Origin: Planctomycetota bacterium
Lineage (GTDB): Bacteria; Planctomycetota; Planctomycetia; Planctomycetales; Planctomycetaceae
NCBI GenBank assembly: GCA_030836185.1
Contig: JAURQH010000029.1
Coordinates: forward strand, 1-56,973
Direction of reading: 5' to 3'
Length of the DNA: 56,973 nucleotides
The translations under genes and the position numbers were made by a program. The notes beneath the pieces were generated by a model. The model did no database searches. It saw nothing but the letters and a program-made list of their open reading frames with translations, and was not told where the DNA came from. Numbering within the stretch: position 1 is the first letter of the stretch; every line of letters starts with the position of its first letter. Below, piece by piece: positions 26,657 to 35,828 of the stretch.

Positions 26657-28576
26657 TCAGAACTTGGGAACGACGATTGTCTTATTGTCGTATTGAGGAT
26701 TTCGGTAGACATCGACGAATGTCATCCCGAATCCTAAGCGAAGTTCGTACTGAGCCCGTCCAGCCCAAGGCGTATTCGTATGAGTTGTCACCACTTCCCG
26801 TAGAAGATTTTGGGCTTCTTTTCCTTGAAGCTCCAATTCGGCAAGATACTCAGCACGTGTCATTTTCAGTCCAAACTCTTTATTTAAGCGAGCATACTGC
26901 TCCTCATCAGGAATAATCATTTTGGGAACACGTCGGGCATCCCAACGGTTGGAGGGAGCGTCCTTGTTCTTTCTTTTTGGCTCCGGGTTGGTGGCAACAT
27001 GCTGATCAATGGCCAACAAAAATTGGAACAAACGAATTTTGAAGGTGACCAGTTGGGCATAAGCCAAGTCGTAATTGGCACGCCAACGCATCGAAGCTTC
27101 TGTGTCGCGAAGCGGTTTGATTTTCTCCAACATGGCCATCGCCTGGTTAACCAGCCCCATTGACTTAATGGCCTTGGGAACTTGTTTGGCGGCTTCCGAC
27201 TGGAACGGGCCGACTTCCATCGGGTACCAATTTTCTTTGATGTTCAACTGACCGTCGAGGTAAGGGTTGAGCCGTTCGATGACGTCAAAAACGATTCGCC
27301 GGAACTCTTCGCGATCTCGATTTTGTATATAGGAGCGACGATCACCGAGAAATGGCTGATATTCTTTCATATCAAGAAACTCGTACTTCCGATCCTCGAT
27401 CTGGCGAGGATTCACCAAGTTCTCTTCTTCACCGGGAAGAATAAAGAAGATGCCGCCTGATTCGCGTGCCATGCGCACTTGTGCGTAAGGTCCGAATCCG
27501 GCTGATTGAGTATCCCAGCGGCTGTGCAAGCCATCCCATTGCAAACATTCCACCATAGGAGTCTCTGGGCCACGTCGAACTTGTAACCAGTGTGTTGTCT
27601 TAAACTCTGGATGGACCCATCGGACTCGGGCATACGGATATCCAAACATCGATTCACGGCCCATGAAGTAAGCCGGGACGCGACCCTGTTTCAGTTTCGA
27701 GACGGTCGCTTCCAGAAGCTGAGCGTTATCCCCATCGTCCCCCGATTCATCGGAAACGACAATCAAAACCAGTCGGCGCCCTTGTCGCCGAGCTTGCCCA
27801 ATAAATTCGTCGACCGTGGCATTAATCGACTGACACATATTTTCCTTACCTGATCGATCGATGGGAATTTTTCCGATGGAGGCTTTGACTTCTTCAATGT
27901 CGGAAGTTGGCTTGGTGTGTTGGTGGATCGTTTCACCGAAGGAAAGGATGGAGGTCAGAATGTGTTCATCTGAGGCCCGTTTCTTAAGTTCTTCATCCTT
28001 CTTAGTCAGAATTCCGAGTTCTTCGTACACTTTGTAGAAGTTTTCGGCGATTTCTTTTTGATCGTCTTTCATACTGCCCGATTCATCGAACAGCCAAACC
28101 GCCATGATCTTTTCTTTACGCATCATACGGATCAACTCAGCCGTGATTCGTCCCATGGCGGCACCATAGCCTTCAACGGCCGCACCAGTTTCTCCGGTTA
28201 CTTCGCCTTCACCGAAGTCTTTACCGATCGTCTCATCGCTGGGGAGTGTCACTTCAGTCAGCGAGACCTCAATTTGTGGATCTTCGAGTGTCTCGGCTTG
28301 CTCGACTTTGCTGGTCGTCACAACCGGTCCTGCCGAAGAGCCAATTTCACCGGTCACGGCTCCACCGGGTTGCGTGTTGAATGTTTCGGAAACCTGCGTG
28401 TCCATTTCGAGTTCTTTCGTGAACTCTTCCTGGGTTCGCTCAGGCTCGAAGACCGTTTCCAAATCCAACTGAGTGGCGGGGTCAATCACGGTCAACTTGA
28501 TGAGGAAGAGGCCCGCGAGAACAACTACGTGCGCACCTAAAGAAACACCCAATGCGGGCAAATCGCTGGTTTTCAT
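26657..28576 (-). CDS. vWA-domain protein with TonB/TolA-like membrane anchor (A)
   Basis: From ATG 28576 (MKTSDLPALGVSLGAH) the protein has 639 residues. A single N-terminal helix carries Ser12-x3-His16-x6-Leu23, like the SHLS motif of TonB/TolA. An acidic linker of about 120 residues leads to a von Willebrand A domain. Its MIDAS motif is Asp164-x-Ser166-x-Ser168 (WLFDESGSM), with the later metal-site strand VVSDESGDDG. The C-terminal 300 residues are mostly helical and unassigned. GGAG about 10 bases upstream supports the start. It is a paralogue of the gene 149 bp upstream and is followed by a terminator. Likely location: inner membrane with the vWA domain in the periplasm. Confidence 0.8.
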   Translation of the reverse strand: MKTSDLPALGVSLGAHVVVLAGLFLIKLTVIDPATQLDLETVFEPERTQEEFTKELEMDTQVSETFNTQPGGAVTGEIGSSAGPVVTTSKVEQAETLEDPQIEVSLTEVTLPSDETIGKDFGEGEVTGETGAAVEGYGAAMGRITAELIRMMRKEKIMAVWLFDESGSMKDDQKEIAENFYKVYEELGILTKKDEELKKRASDEHILTSILSFGETIHQHTKPTSDIEEVKASIGKIPIDRSGKENMCQSINATVDEFIGQARRQGRRLVLIVVSDESGDDGDNAQLLEATVSKLKQGRVPAYFMGRESMFGYPYARVRWVHPEFKTTHWLQVRRGPETPMVECLQWDGLHSRWDTQSAGFGPYAQVRMARESGGIFFILPGEEENLVNPRQIEDRKYEFLDMKEYQPFLGDRRSYIQNRDREEFRRIVFDVIERLNPYLDGQLNIKENWYPMEVGPFQSEAAKQVPKAIKSMGLVNQAMAMLEKIKPLRDTEASMRWRANYDLAYAQLVTFKIRLFQFLLAIDQHVATNPEPKRKNKDAPSNRWDARRVPKMIIPDEEQYARLNKEFGLKMTRAEYLAELELQGKEAQNLLREVVTTHTNTPWAGRAQYELRLGFGMTFVDVYRNPQYDNKTIVVPKF

Positions 28577-28725
28577 CGAACATAATCTCCATGAGATTGC
28601 CGAACGGCTCATCTCGGGGGAAGGGAAATAATTTCACAAATTGCGGAAACAAAATTGGATAAATAAGTCAGGCCAGAGAGTAAATACGACCCGCAGTCCT
28701 CACCTGTTTCTTCGTTCGTCGTTCT

Positions 28726-30741
28726 TTACAGTTTTGGACGCTTCTTGGGTTGTTCAGGACGTTCACGATTGCGGCGTCGCTCAATTTCATCAGCGAGCAA
28801 CAATCGGGCTTCGTCATTATCGCCATTCCGCGTCATCACATTCCCATTCTTGGAAATCGCCGCTTCTTCCCACCCCCAACCCATTGGCTGAGACAACTCT
28901 GCTTTCGCAAGATCGGCCCATGGGGTTCCGGGGTGTTCATCCATGACTCGTGTCAGATACGATTCGGCTTCTTTGGCCATCTTTCTGACAGAGGGAGTCG
29001 CATTTTTCAAATCGGTCGAAGGACGCAAGTACCAGAAGTTGGAACGTGGGTCTTCGAAAGGTCTTAAGTTTGTTCTCATTTCGGCCAGCATTTGGCCGTA
29101 TCCGTACGCACGAACTTTTAGTGCCATTGCACGGCCCATTGCCAAGTCGAACGCAGCACGCCAACGTGGCTCGACAATTTTGTCGCGTTCTTTGCTGCCA
29201 GCATCCAGCAAGGCAACCAAACTACTGATTTTGTAGTCCAACACGGAGGTTGGTTTTTGAGCCTCAAAGATTTCATTTCGTAGCGTGTTGTCGTCTTTCG
29301 CGTCGAAGGAAAGCGTCGGCATACTAAGTCGTTCGATGCGCAAAGCGCGAGTCGCATCGATCAATGAAGCGATCGCTTTGTTATCGCGAATGGTTTGATC
29401 CAATTCTCGAATTGGGCTGTAGTCGGGCTGGTAGGCTCGCATGATTTCATAGTCATACTTCACTGCCCGACCATTCTCCTGAGCCACTAAAAACAGGCCA
29501 CCCGTTTCCGCACACAAGCGATTGAGGGGATAAGGACCGAAGCTGGAAGACATATTGTTCAAGCCGCGTCGGTTGGTCAGTCCCCAGAAATCGATATCGA
29601 GCAGTTCGGGATAGAAAGATTCAGGGCCAGCATCAACTGGCAGATAGTCGGTGAATGACTTGCCATCTTCTTCCCAAGTATATTGGACGTACGCTTTTTC
29701 TTTACCGAAGATTGCTGCGTTGCCAACACAGTGAACCTTGATGCCCACTCGTGCCAATTGAGAGATGACGTTTTCCATTTTGTCGAAGTCGTCACCACGC
29801 TCATCAGTCACGATGATGTACATCACGTTTCGGCGTTCTTTGGTGCGAAAATTCCCCCATTTACGGGTGATGTCTTCTAGTGCTGTGAAGACCATTTCCT
29901 TGCCGCTTTCATCGGCTGGAATTTCGCGAATCTTATCAGTCAAAGGTGTGACATCACTGGTCGGTTCTTTCGCGAGAAAGACGGTCTTTTCACCGAAAGT
30001 TGCTGCCGCGGTGAGCAATCGGTCACTCTCGCCAATTCCTTTGAGTCCAACTTGTTCGTAGACATTGTGAAAGCGGTCGGCGATGGCATCGCGACGTTCT
30101 TTCACCGAGCCGGACGCATCGAATAACCAGACGACTAATGTTTCTTTGTCTTGGACGGCGTTCGTAATTTCAAACGCGAGACGATCCATGGCGCCTTCGG
30201 TTCCACCGGTATGCTCAGTGGTTCCCTGTGTTTCCATAACCGCGGTCATTTGATCCCGAGAAGGTTGTGTCATCAAATCCTGAATTTGAATGTCTGGATT
30301 GATCTGCGAATCTTCGATACGACGTTCGATTTCTTGGGGTTCCGATTCTCCGTTCTTCATGGCTGCCTGAAGAGAAGGACTGCGTTGATTCATGTCAGAG
30401 TTATTGCCCAAGTTGTCTTGAACAGTCGAGTCGAACTTGTAGGTTTCGATTTCCAATTCTTCGACGGGGGTGCTGACAATGTCTTCGGTCAGTACCATTT
30501 GGGTCACACGCGTGATGCTTCCCAAGGCCAGAAGGATCGCGAGATGCGCAACGAGGCTTACGGCCCAAGCGGGCGCTTCTTGCAAACTCGCCATGAGGCC
30601 ATCTTTCGAGACCTCTTCAAGCATCTCTTGAGTTTCAGCGACCACGGAATCGGATTCCGAAACACTTTCGAATTCTACAAAGTGTTCGTTGGGAGCTTCA
30701 TCAAAGACCGGTGTTCGATCGGGCAATATAGTCGAACTCAC
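28726..30741 (-). CDS. vWA-domain protein with TonB/TolA-like membrane anchor (B)
   Basis: This 671-residue paralogue of the downstream gene has a longer acidic cytosolic start of about 55 residues, then a membrane helix with Ser62-x3-His66-x6-Leu73 (AVSLVAHLAILLALGS). A polar linker and a vWA domain follow, with MIDAS Asp208-x-Ser210-x-Ser212 (WLFDASGSV) and VTDERGDDF. Both paralogues continue with a segment resembling SFGPYPLNRLCAETGGLF. The tail is basic. The two genes form one minus-strand unit. A metal-dependent protein-binding role driven by membrane energy is inferred from the anchor; no enzyme motif is seen. Confidence 0.8.
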   Translation of the reverse strand: MSSTILPDRTPVFDEAPNEHFVEFESVSESDSVVAETQEMLEEVSKDGLMASLQEAPAWAVSLVAHLAILLALGSITRVTQMVLTEDIVSTPVEELEIETYKFDSTVQDNLGNNSDMNQRSPSLQAAMKNGESEPQEIERRIEDSQINPDIQIQDLMTQPSRDQMTAVMETQGTTEHTGGTEGAMDRLAFEITNAVQDKETLVVWLFDASGSVKERRDAIADRFHNVYEQVGLKGIGESDRLLTAAATFGEKTVFLAKEPTSDVTPLTDKIREIPADESGKEMVFTALEDITRKWGNFRTKERRNVMYIIVTDERGDDFDKMENVISQLARVGIKVHCVGNAAIFGKEKAYVQYTWEEDGKSFTDYLPVDAGPESFYPELLDIDFWGLTNRRGLNNMSSSFGPYPLNRLCAETGGLFLVAQENGRAVKYDYEIMRAYQPDYSPIRELDQTIRDNKAIASLIDATRALRIERLSMPTLSFDAKDDNTLRNEIFEAQKPTSVLDYKISSLVALLDAGSKERDKIVEPRWRAAFDLAMGRAMALKVRAYGYGQMLAEMRTNLRPFEDPRSNFWYLRPSTDLKNATPSVRKMAKEAESYLTRVMDEHPGTPWADLAKAELSQPMGWGWEEAAISKNGNVMTRNGDNDEARLLLADEIERRRNRERPEQPKKRPKL

Positions 30742-31230
30742 AGTGGGACTCCTTCTCGTCGGTTGAAAAGACCGCGCTTGATACCTGATTGCGTTGTGTA
30801 CGCAGTGATCAGAAAATCTCTGAATATGTAGTTCTAAAGTATATCATCGGCGATTCGCAATCACAATGTTTTTCACTTCTGGAGCGACTATCGCCCAGGT
30901 TAGTCAAGAACTGCTACAAATCGTCAATTTTTGGATGCTGAGGGAACACTACTTCTCCCGTATTAAATTAACGCATAAAAATTCATAACGTGTATTAAGA
31001 TATGAGGTTATGGATATTTTGAGTAAGTCTCTATGTTGTTAATCAGACTTCAATAGATTACCCAAAGTGGGGCTTAATTCATTCGTATTGATTTTTGAGA
31101 ATTTTGGAAATGTCGAGATTCTCTGCGAGAACGTATAAAACGCTGTATCGTTAATGATAGTAAGTGGTTAAGTTAAATTGACTACTCATTCGCCGTTTTC
31201 ATTCACTGTTGAGACCAGAGGATTCACCAC
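30742..31230. other. A+T-rich divergent intergenic region
   Basis: This 489-bp stretch between the vWA operon and the thioredoxin-like gene is visibly richer in A+T than the coding DNA around it, especially 30960-31180. It must hold promoters in both directions. GAGG before ATG 31231 is the likely ribosome site of the right-hand gene. I see no RNA gene, no clear repeat and no open frame worth calling. Confidence 0.4.
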
Positions 31231-32199
31231 ATGGGACATCGATGTTGTTTTCTTTCAGTTGTACTCATTTTTGGAATCGTATTGCACGGTCCGTTGTTGC
31301 TGCCTGCTGAAGAAACCGAGTCCTTCTCAGAGTCAGCCCACCAAAATCATCATGACCATTTCACGCGCATGATGGAGTGGTTCAGCCAGCAGTCATCGCC
31401 CTACTCGAATGATGCTCTTGATGGCTTGGAATGGTTATTGGAAACCGGGATCGAACAGGGGTGGTATGCGGAATTGATGCCTTTAACCGATCATCCTGAA
31501 CTGAAAAAAGGCCTTCAAACTGCGCTGCAAAAAAAAGTACAGTCGGCCCGTATCCTGGGTTTGGCAGCAGAGCAGAAGCCTGAAGAGTCGCTGGGGTTGT
31601 TTGTCGATCATTTGAAAACGGTTCGTATCCGGCAACCGAATGACACGTTGGCTCTGGCATATGCGCTCTCAGCACAATTTCAAATCAATGAAGATTACAC
31701 GGCTGCTCGTGAAGTTTACCGTCGTACGATTGATGCTTTTTTTCTGAACGAGCAAGTACGCACGATTTGTGAACGCCGTCGGGCCAAATTGTTGTTGGCG
31801 GGTGGAGAGGCTCCCGCGTTGATGGCAGGCGATCAATCACTTTCCGACTTGCGGGGCAAGTACGTCCTGATTGACTTCTGGGCCACCAATTGTGCTCCGT
31901 GTTTGATTGACCTTCCTCATCTTCGTTCGGTCTCGCGACGATACTCGGGCGACAAATTTCAAATTCTGGGAATCAGTTTTGATACCGAACCATCGATTGT
32001 GAAAGAGTTCAAACAACGACATCGGATCGATTGGGCCACGCCGTTGTTAGAGAACTCCAGCCCCGAGGCTCGCGAGCAATATCGCGTGATTACAATTCCC
32101 TCCACCTTTGTCGTCGACCCGGCAGGGAGAATTGTCCTGGTGGACGGTCAGGCGCGTGATGTTCAACTTTTGCTCGAACAGAAACTGGACAAGAAATAG
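31231..32199 (+). CDS. TlpA-like thioredoxin-fold protein, exported
   Basis: The 322-residue protein has an N-terminal signal sequence (to about residue 26) and a helical region of about 160 residues with TPR-like character (ALAYALSAQFQINEDYTAAREVYRR). The C-terminal thioredoxin fold is of TlpA/ResA type, with FWATNCAPC (redox Cys221 and Cys224), GISFD and the cis-Pro loop ITIPSTFVVDP. It probably acts as a periplasmic thiol-disulfide oxidoreductase. The His-rich segment after the signal (HQNHHDHF) could bind metal. It converges on the sulfatase gene with 3 bp between stops. Confidence 0.85.
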   Translation: MGHRCCFLSVVLIFGIVLHGPLLLPAEETESFSESAHQNHHDHFTRMMEWFSQQSSPYSNDALDGLEWLLETGIEQGWYAELMPLTDHPELKKGLQTALQKKVQSARILGLAAEQKPEESLGLFVDHLKTVRIRQPNDTLALAYALSAQFQINEDYTAAREVYRRTIDAFFLNEQVRTICERRRAKLLLAGGEAPALMAGDQSLSDLRGKYVLIDFWATNCAPCLIDLPHLRSVSRRYSGDKFQILGISFDTEPSIVKEFKQRHRIDWATPLLENSSPEAREQYRVITIPSTFVVDPAGRIVLVDGQARDVQLLLEQKLDKK

Positions 32200-32202
32200 A
32201 AA

Positions 32203-33582
32203 CTACTTCTGAGTCGGCAAATCAACGTGAGCCTCTTTGATAATTGTGTGCATTTTGGCGATGACTTTGGGATGTCCCGAGGCAATGTTGTTTTGTTCGT
32301 AGGGGTCTTTGCCTAAGTCGAACAATTGCATTGCCTTTCCTTTTTCGCGATAGGCTTTCCAATCCCCCACACGGACAGCCTGTGAAAAGATCTGTTGTTT
32401 GGCTCCCTTGCAGAACTCAAAATACAGATATTCGTGTTCTTCTTGGGTCGATGTTTCTCCTTTCAGAGTCGGCAAAAATGAAATTCCGTCGTTCTGTTTG
32501 GGGATCGGTTGACCGAGCAGACTGGCCATTGTTGGCAAGAGATCTTGAAAACCACTGACATGCTCGGATGTGCTTCCCGGTTTGATCACGCCCGGCCAAC
32601 GAGCCAGCATGGGCGAACGAATGCCACCTTCGTGCATGTCCCGTTTATAACCTCTCAGGTTGCCGGTCGAGTTCCAGAAGGCGGGATCGTGCCCACCTTC
32701 TTTGTGTGCACCGTTGTCGCTGGCAAACATGATGAGCGTGTTATCGTCGATGCCCAATGTTTGGAGCAATTGAAGAGTCTTTCCCACTTCGTTATCAAGA
32801 TGTTCCATCATGGCGGCGAAGCCGGCAATCGGATTGACGACATCGGGGCATGGTTCGCCAGCCGCCCCGTACTTCCCAATTTTGTTGTCAAACTGTGGGA
32901 GTCTCTTGCGCCATTTCTCATGCAGTTCTTGAGGTGCGTGCATGGCGGCATGTGGAATCGCCGTGGGGATGTAGCAAAAGAAAGGTTTGTTGGTTTTCGC
33001 ATTTGAGGCAATGAATTCGCGTGCGTGTTTCAAGATGGGTTGGTGAATATAGGTCCCCGACTCTAAGGGAACTTCCTTGCCGTTATGCACGACGGTAGTC
33101 GGATAATAAGTGTGAGCAATCGATTGACTCTTCCAGCCGTAATATTCGTCAAAGCCGTGAGTGAGGGGATTCGCGTTTCCTTCCAGATGTGTTTGGCCGA
33201 GGCCCCATTTGCCGAAAGCGCCTGTCGCGTAACCTGCGGCTTTGAAGAGTTCTGGAAGAACTATCATTTTAGGATCGAGCGGAGCCCCAGTTTCACCCCC
33301 GAGGTTCCCTCGGACATGACAATGCCCCGAATGCTGGCCCGTCATCAAGACGGCACGTGACGGCGTACATACCGTGTTGCCCGAGTAATGGGCGGTGAAT
33401 TTCATGCCTTCCGAAGCGAGCCGGTCGATGTTGGGTGTTTCGAATTTCTGTTGGCCGTAGCAGGAGAGATCACCGTAACCGAGATCGTCGGCCAGAATGT
33501 AGATGACGTTTGGTTTTTCGGCACTGGCAGATGCGATCATGCAGCAGACAAATATGACGCAAGCACCCAGAAGACGTTTCAT
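32203..33582 (-). CDS. Secreted sulfatase (arylsulfatase family)
   Basis: From ATG 33582 the protein has 459 residues, with a signal peptide (MKRLLGACVIFVCCMIASASA). The metal-binding start is NVIYILADDLGYGDLS, and the active-site motif is Cys72-T-P-S-R, whose Cys is converted to formylglycine by a sulfatase-modifying enzyme. Further family segments are HVRGN, GKWGLGQ and FASDNGAHKEGG. It should hydrolyse sulfate esters of polysaccharides in the periplasm or outside. The substrate cannot be told. GGAAAG before the ATG supports the start. Confidence 0.92.
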   Translation of the reverse strand: MKRLLGACVIFVCCMIASASAEKPNVIYILADDLGYGDLSCYGQQKFETPNIDRLASEGMKFTAHYSGNTVCTPSRAVLMTGQHSGHCHVRGNLGGETGAPLDPKMIVLPELFKAAGYATGAFGKWGLGQTHLEGNANPLTHGFDEYYGWKSQSIAHTYYPTTVVHNGKEVPLESGTYIHQPILKHAREFIASNAKTNKPFFCYIPTAIPHAAMHAPQELHEKWRKRLPQFDNKIGKYGAAGEPCPDVVNPIAGFAAMMEHLDNEVGKTLQLLQTLGIDDNTLIMFASDNGAHKEGGHDPAFWNSTGNLRGYKRDMHEGGIRSPMLARWPGVIKPGSTSEHVSGFQDLLPTMASLLGQPIPKQNDGISFLPTLKGETSTQEEHEYLYFEFCKGAKQQIFSQAVRVGDWKAYREKGKAMQLFDLGKDPYEQNNIASGHPKVIAKMHTIIKEAHVDLPTQK

Positions 33583-33674
33583 GAAAGTCGCTTTCCAATG
33601 ACAAATGGTGTGTACCAATAGATAACCCCATCGTACTCTCGCGAGCACGATGGGGTCAACTGATTCCTGAGAAG

Positions 33675-34018
33675 TCAAAGAGACTTGTATGACTTGGTGA
33701 ACTTCAGCGGTTCTGACCCTTGGGTGTCTCCCAGCATGTAGAAATCGAGCTTGCTGCCATTCAGGACAACCTGTGCCAGCATGACATCGTCATCAATGGC
33801 CCAAACACCTTACACGGAACTGGAATCTCCGTTGGAAGGTTTGTAGGACCAGGTAAAATCTCCATTGGCTTGAAGATCCATGCCAAAAGTGTCTCCCCCC
33901 CGTTTGGCGGTCCAATTCTGATCGCTTTGGCGTCGCGAGTGGCGTAAGCATCAATGAATTTCTGAGCAGACTCCCAGAACGGTTTTTCTTCATTTTCTGG
34001 TCTGGGTTCTCGGTGACA
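33675..34018 (-). pseudogene. Decayed gene: NTF2/SnoaL-like N-part joined to a lipocalin-like tail
   Basis: On the minus strand, one frame reads KPFWESAQKFIDAYATRDAKAI (about 33982-33920), similar to the start of NTF2/SnoaL-like proteins. A shifted frame then reads WTAKRGGDTFGMDLQANGDF (from 33914) and, after an in-frame TAA at 33812-33810, GVWAIDDDVMLAQVVLNGSK and a natural-looking end KSYKSL with TGA at 33677-33675. The tail resembles a domain common at the C-terminus of planctomycete NTF2-like hypotheticals. One frameshift or internal deletion plus one nonsense codon show a dead gene. The match of both ends is from memory of family style and needs a search. Confidence 0.65.
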
Positions 34019-34196
34019 GCCCTTAACAGTTTTAGACCGAGGAGAGAGTCCATCCACAAAAAAGTTCGATGATTGGATTTTTGAATTCATGGCAAGTCGT
34101 GGCGAGAGGCCGATTAGGGCTGACATTTTTTGCCGAAACGTGGTATCACATATGCAATAAATGTCGCATTGATCGGCCATTGGAAGGCAGAATTTT

Positions 34197-35345
34197 ATGG
34201 GTGTCCCCGTCTCTCAAATGTGGACCGTTGCCAGCTATGTGCTCAAGCAACGAATTCGAGGTCGTAAGCATTATCCATTGGTGTTGATGCTGGAGCCTTT
34301 GTTTCGTTGCAACCTTGCCTGTGCGGGTTGTGGAAAGATTCAATTCCCGGCTGATATCCTCAAGAAGAATCTTTCACCCGAAGAATGCTTCACAGCCGTT
34401 GATGAATGTGGCGCACCGATTGTCTCCATCCCCGGCGGTGAGCCACTGCTGCATCCGCAGATTCACGAAATTGTGGATGGACTGATCGCCCGCAAGAAAT
34501 ACATTTATCTCTGCACAAACGCGATTCTCCTTGAACAGCATCTCGATAAATTCAAACCCTCAAAATATCTGACATTTTCCATCCACATGGATGGTCCCCG
34601 AGAAGAGCATGATGAAGCCGTCTGTCGGGAAGGAGTCTTTGATGTTGCCATCTCGGCGATCAAGGCTGCCGTCGAGCGGGGCTTCCGCGTCACCACCAAC
34701 ACCACATTGTTTAACACAGCCGACCCTTCCAAAGTTCGTGAGATGTTTGATATCCTCACCGAGTTGGGGGTTGAAGGGATGATGTTGTCTCCCGGTTACC
34801 AATATGAGAAGGCCCCCGATCAGGAACACTTTCTGTTACGTGATCAAACTATCGGCCTGTTTCGACGTACGTTTGCCAACGCCAAAAAGAGGTGGCATTT
34901 TAATCAATCGCCCCTGTTTCTGGAGTTCCTTAAAGGGCGTTGGGATCTCGAATGCACTCCGTGGGGAAACCCCACGTACAACGTCTTCGGTTGGCAGAAA
35001 CCGTGCTACCTGGTGGATGAAGGACATGTCGAAACTTTTCAGGAACTGATCGAAACAACCGAATGGGAAAACTATGGTCGCGCCAGCGGCAATTCCAAAT
35101 GTCAAAATTGTATGGTCCACAGCGGCTATGAGCCTTCTGCCGTCAATGACACATTTGGCAGCCTGCGTGGATTCTTGAAGACGGCACAATTGACGATGTT
35201 TGGGTCGAAGACGATGCCCGGAGATGAAACGGCTCCGTTGGCTCCACGCTCACGAACATCGCCGGCAGAATCAGAACTTGTTTCGTTGGAAACAAATTTC
35301 TCTCAACCTGAAGAATCACCGACCGAGTCCAACGTGGCGAGCTGA
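34197..35345 (+). CDS. hpnH: Adenosyl-hopene transferase, radical SAM
   Basis: The 382-residue protein has a radical-SAM cluster motif Cys38-x3-Cys42-x2-Cys45 ([12 protein letters not shown]), the GGEPLLHP segment and the HpnH-type C-terminal part ([19 protein letters not shown], then [11 protein letters not shown]). HpnH joins a 5'-deoxyadenosyl radical to diploptene, the first step toward C35 extended hopanoids, at the membrane. The hopene cyclase and other hpn genes are not in the window. GGAAGG about 9 bases before ATG 34197 supports the start. A Ser/Glu-rich tail of about 40 residues is added at the C-terminus. Confidence 0.93.
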   Translation: MGVPVSQMWTVASYVLKQRIRGRKHYPLVLMLEPLFRCNLACAGCGKIQFPADILKKNLSPEECFTAVDECGAPIVSIPGGEPLLHPQIHEIVDGLIARKKYIYLCTNAILLEQHLDKFKPSKYLTFSIHMDGPREEHDEAVCREGVFDVAISAIKAAVERGFRVTTNTTLFNTADPSKVREMFDILTELGVEGMMLSPGYQYEKAPDQEHFLLRDQTIGLFRRTFANAKKRWHFNQSPLFLEFLKGRWDLECTPWGNPTYNVFGWQKPCYLVDEGHVETFQELIETTEWENYGRASGNSKCQNCMVHSGYEPSAVNDTFGSLRGFLKTAQLTMFGSKTMPGDETAPLAPRSRTSPAESELVSLETNFSQPEESPTESNVAS

Positions 35346-35450
35346 TCGTTTCAGATTTTTCTCGATATCGAATCTGTTTCTGTGTCCGATTGCTGCTAGA
35401 ATAATCACTGTGGCAATTCATGTTTCAGGTTATCGAGCAAGCAGCTAATC

Positions 35451-35828
35451 ATGGCGCGTTGCGATCAAGGATATCTCTGCGAAGTTTGCGGAGAAGAAGT
35501 CGAAAACATTACAGACAGCGATCTCTATATGAGATTTGTGCTGGGTGAAATTGACGCCCGTCATCTGATGAATGCTCCAGAACGCCATTTGCGGTGCAAC
35601 CCGACTCAGTCGCAGTTCATCGTCGATGAGAAGTTCCCACCAGTTGCCGTTGAAGGACCATTCAATAAAGTGGAGCTCGATGCCGAGTATGTCGAGCAGC
35701 AGGAAATATTGATGACTCGCGCATGGCGAAGATTACAGGAAGTCCGGTCACTGGGGATTCCGATCAGCGAATATCCGTTACCGGAAGTTCTGGAACAAAA
35801 AACAAGGAAAAACGAGGCCGAGGCATGA
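35451..35828 (+). CDS. Small conserved protein with N-terminal Cys cluster
   Basis: The 125-residue protein starts MARCDQGYLCEVCGEEVENI, a CxxC-type cluster, with a further Cys in HLRCNPTQ; this could bind zinc. The rest is acidic and helical. I do not recognise a named family. Its stop overlaps the sigma-factor ATG by four bases (ATGA), so the two are translationally coupled. A role as partner or regulator of that sigma factor is possible but unsupported beyond position. Confidence 0.7.
   Translation: MARCDQGYLCEVCGEEVENITDSDLYMRFVLGEIDARHLMNAPERHLRCNPTQSQFIVDEKFPPVAVEGPFNKVELDAEYVEQQEILMTRAWRRLQEVRSLGIPISEYPLPEVLEQKTRKNEAEA

Noticed and set aside
30151-30831. 226-residue plus-strand open frame opposite the vWA gene
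   Set aside because: It lies antisense to clear vWA coding sequence, and its composition is that of a shadow frame.
33761-34180. Intact 139-residue minus-strand gene
   Set aside because: Only about 25 residues resemble a protein family; the rest is out of frame with the readable tail, so it is called a pseudogene.
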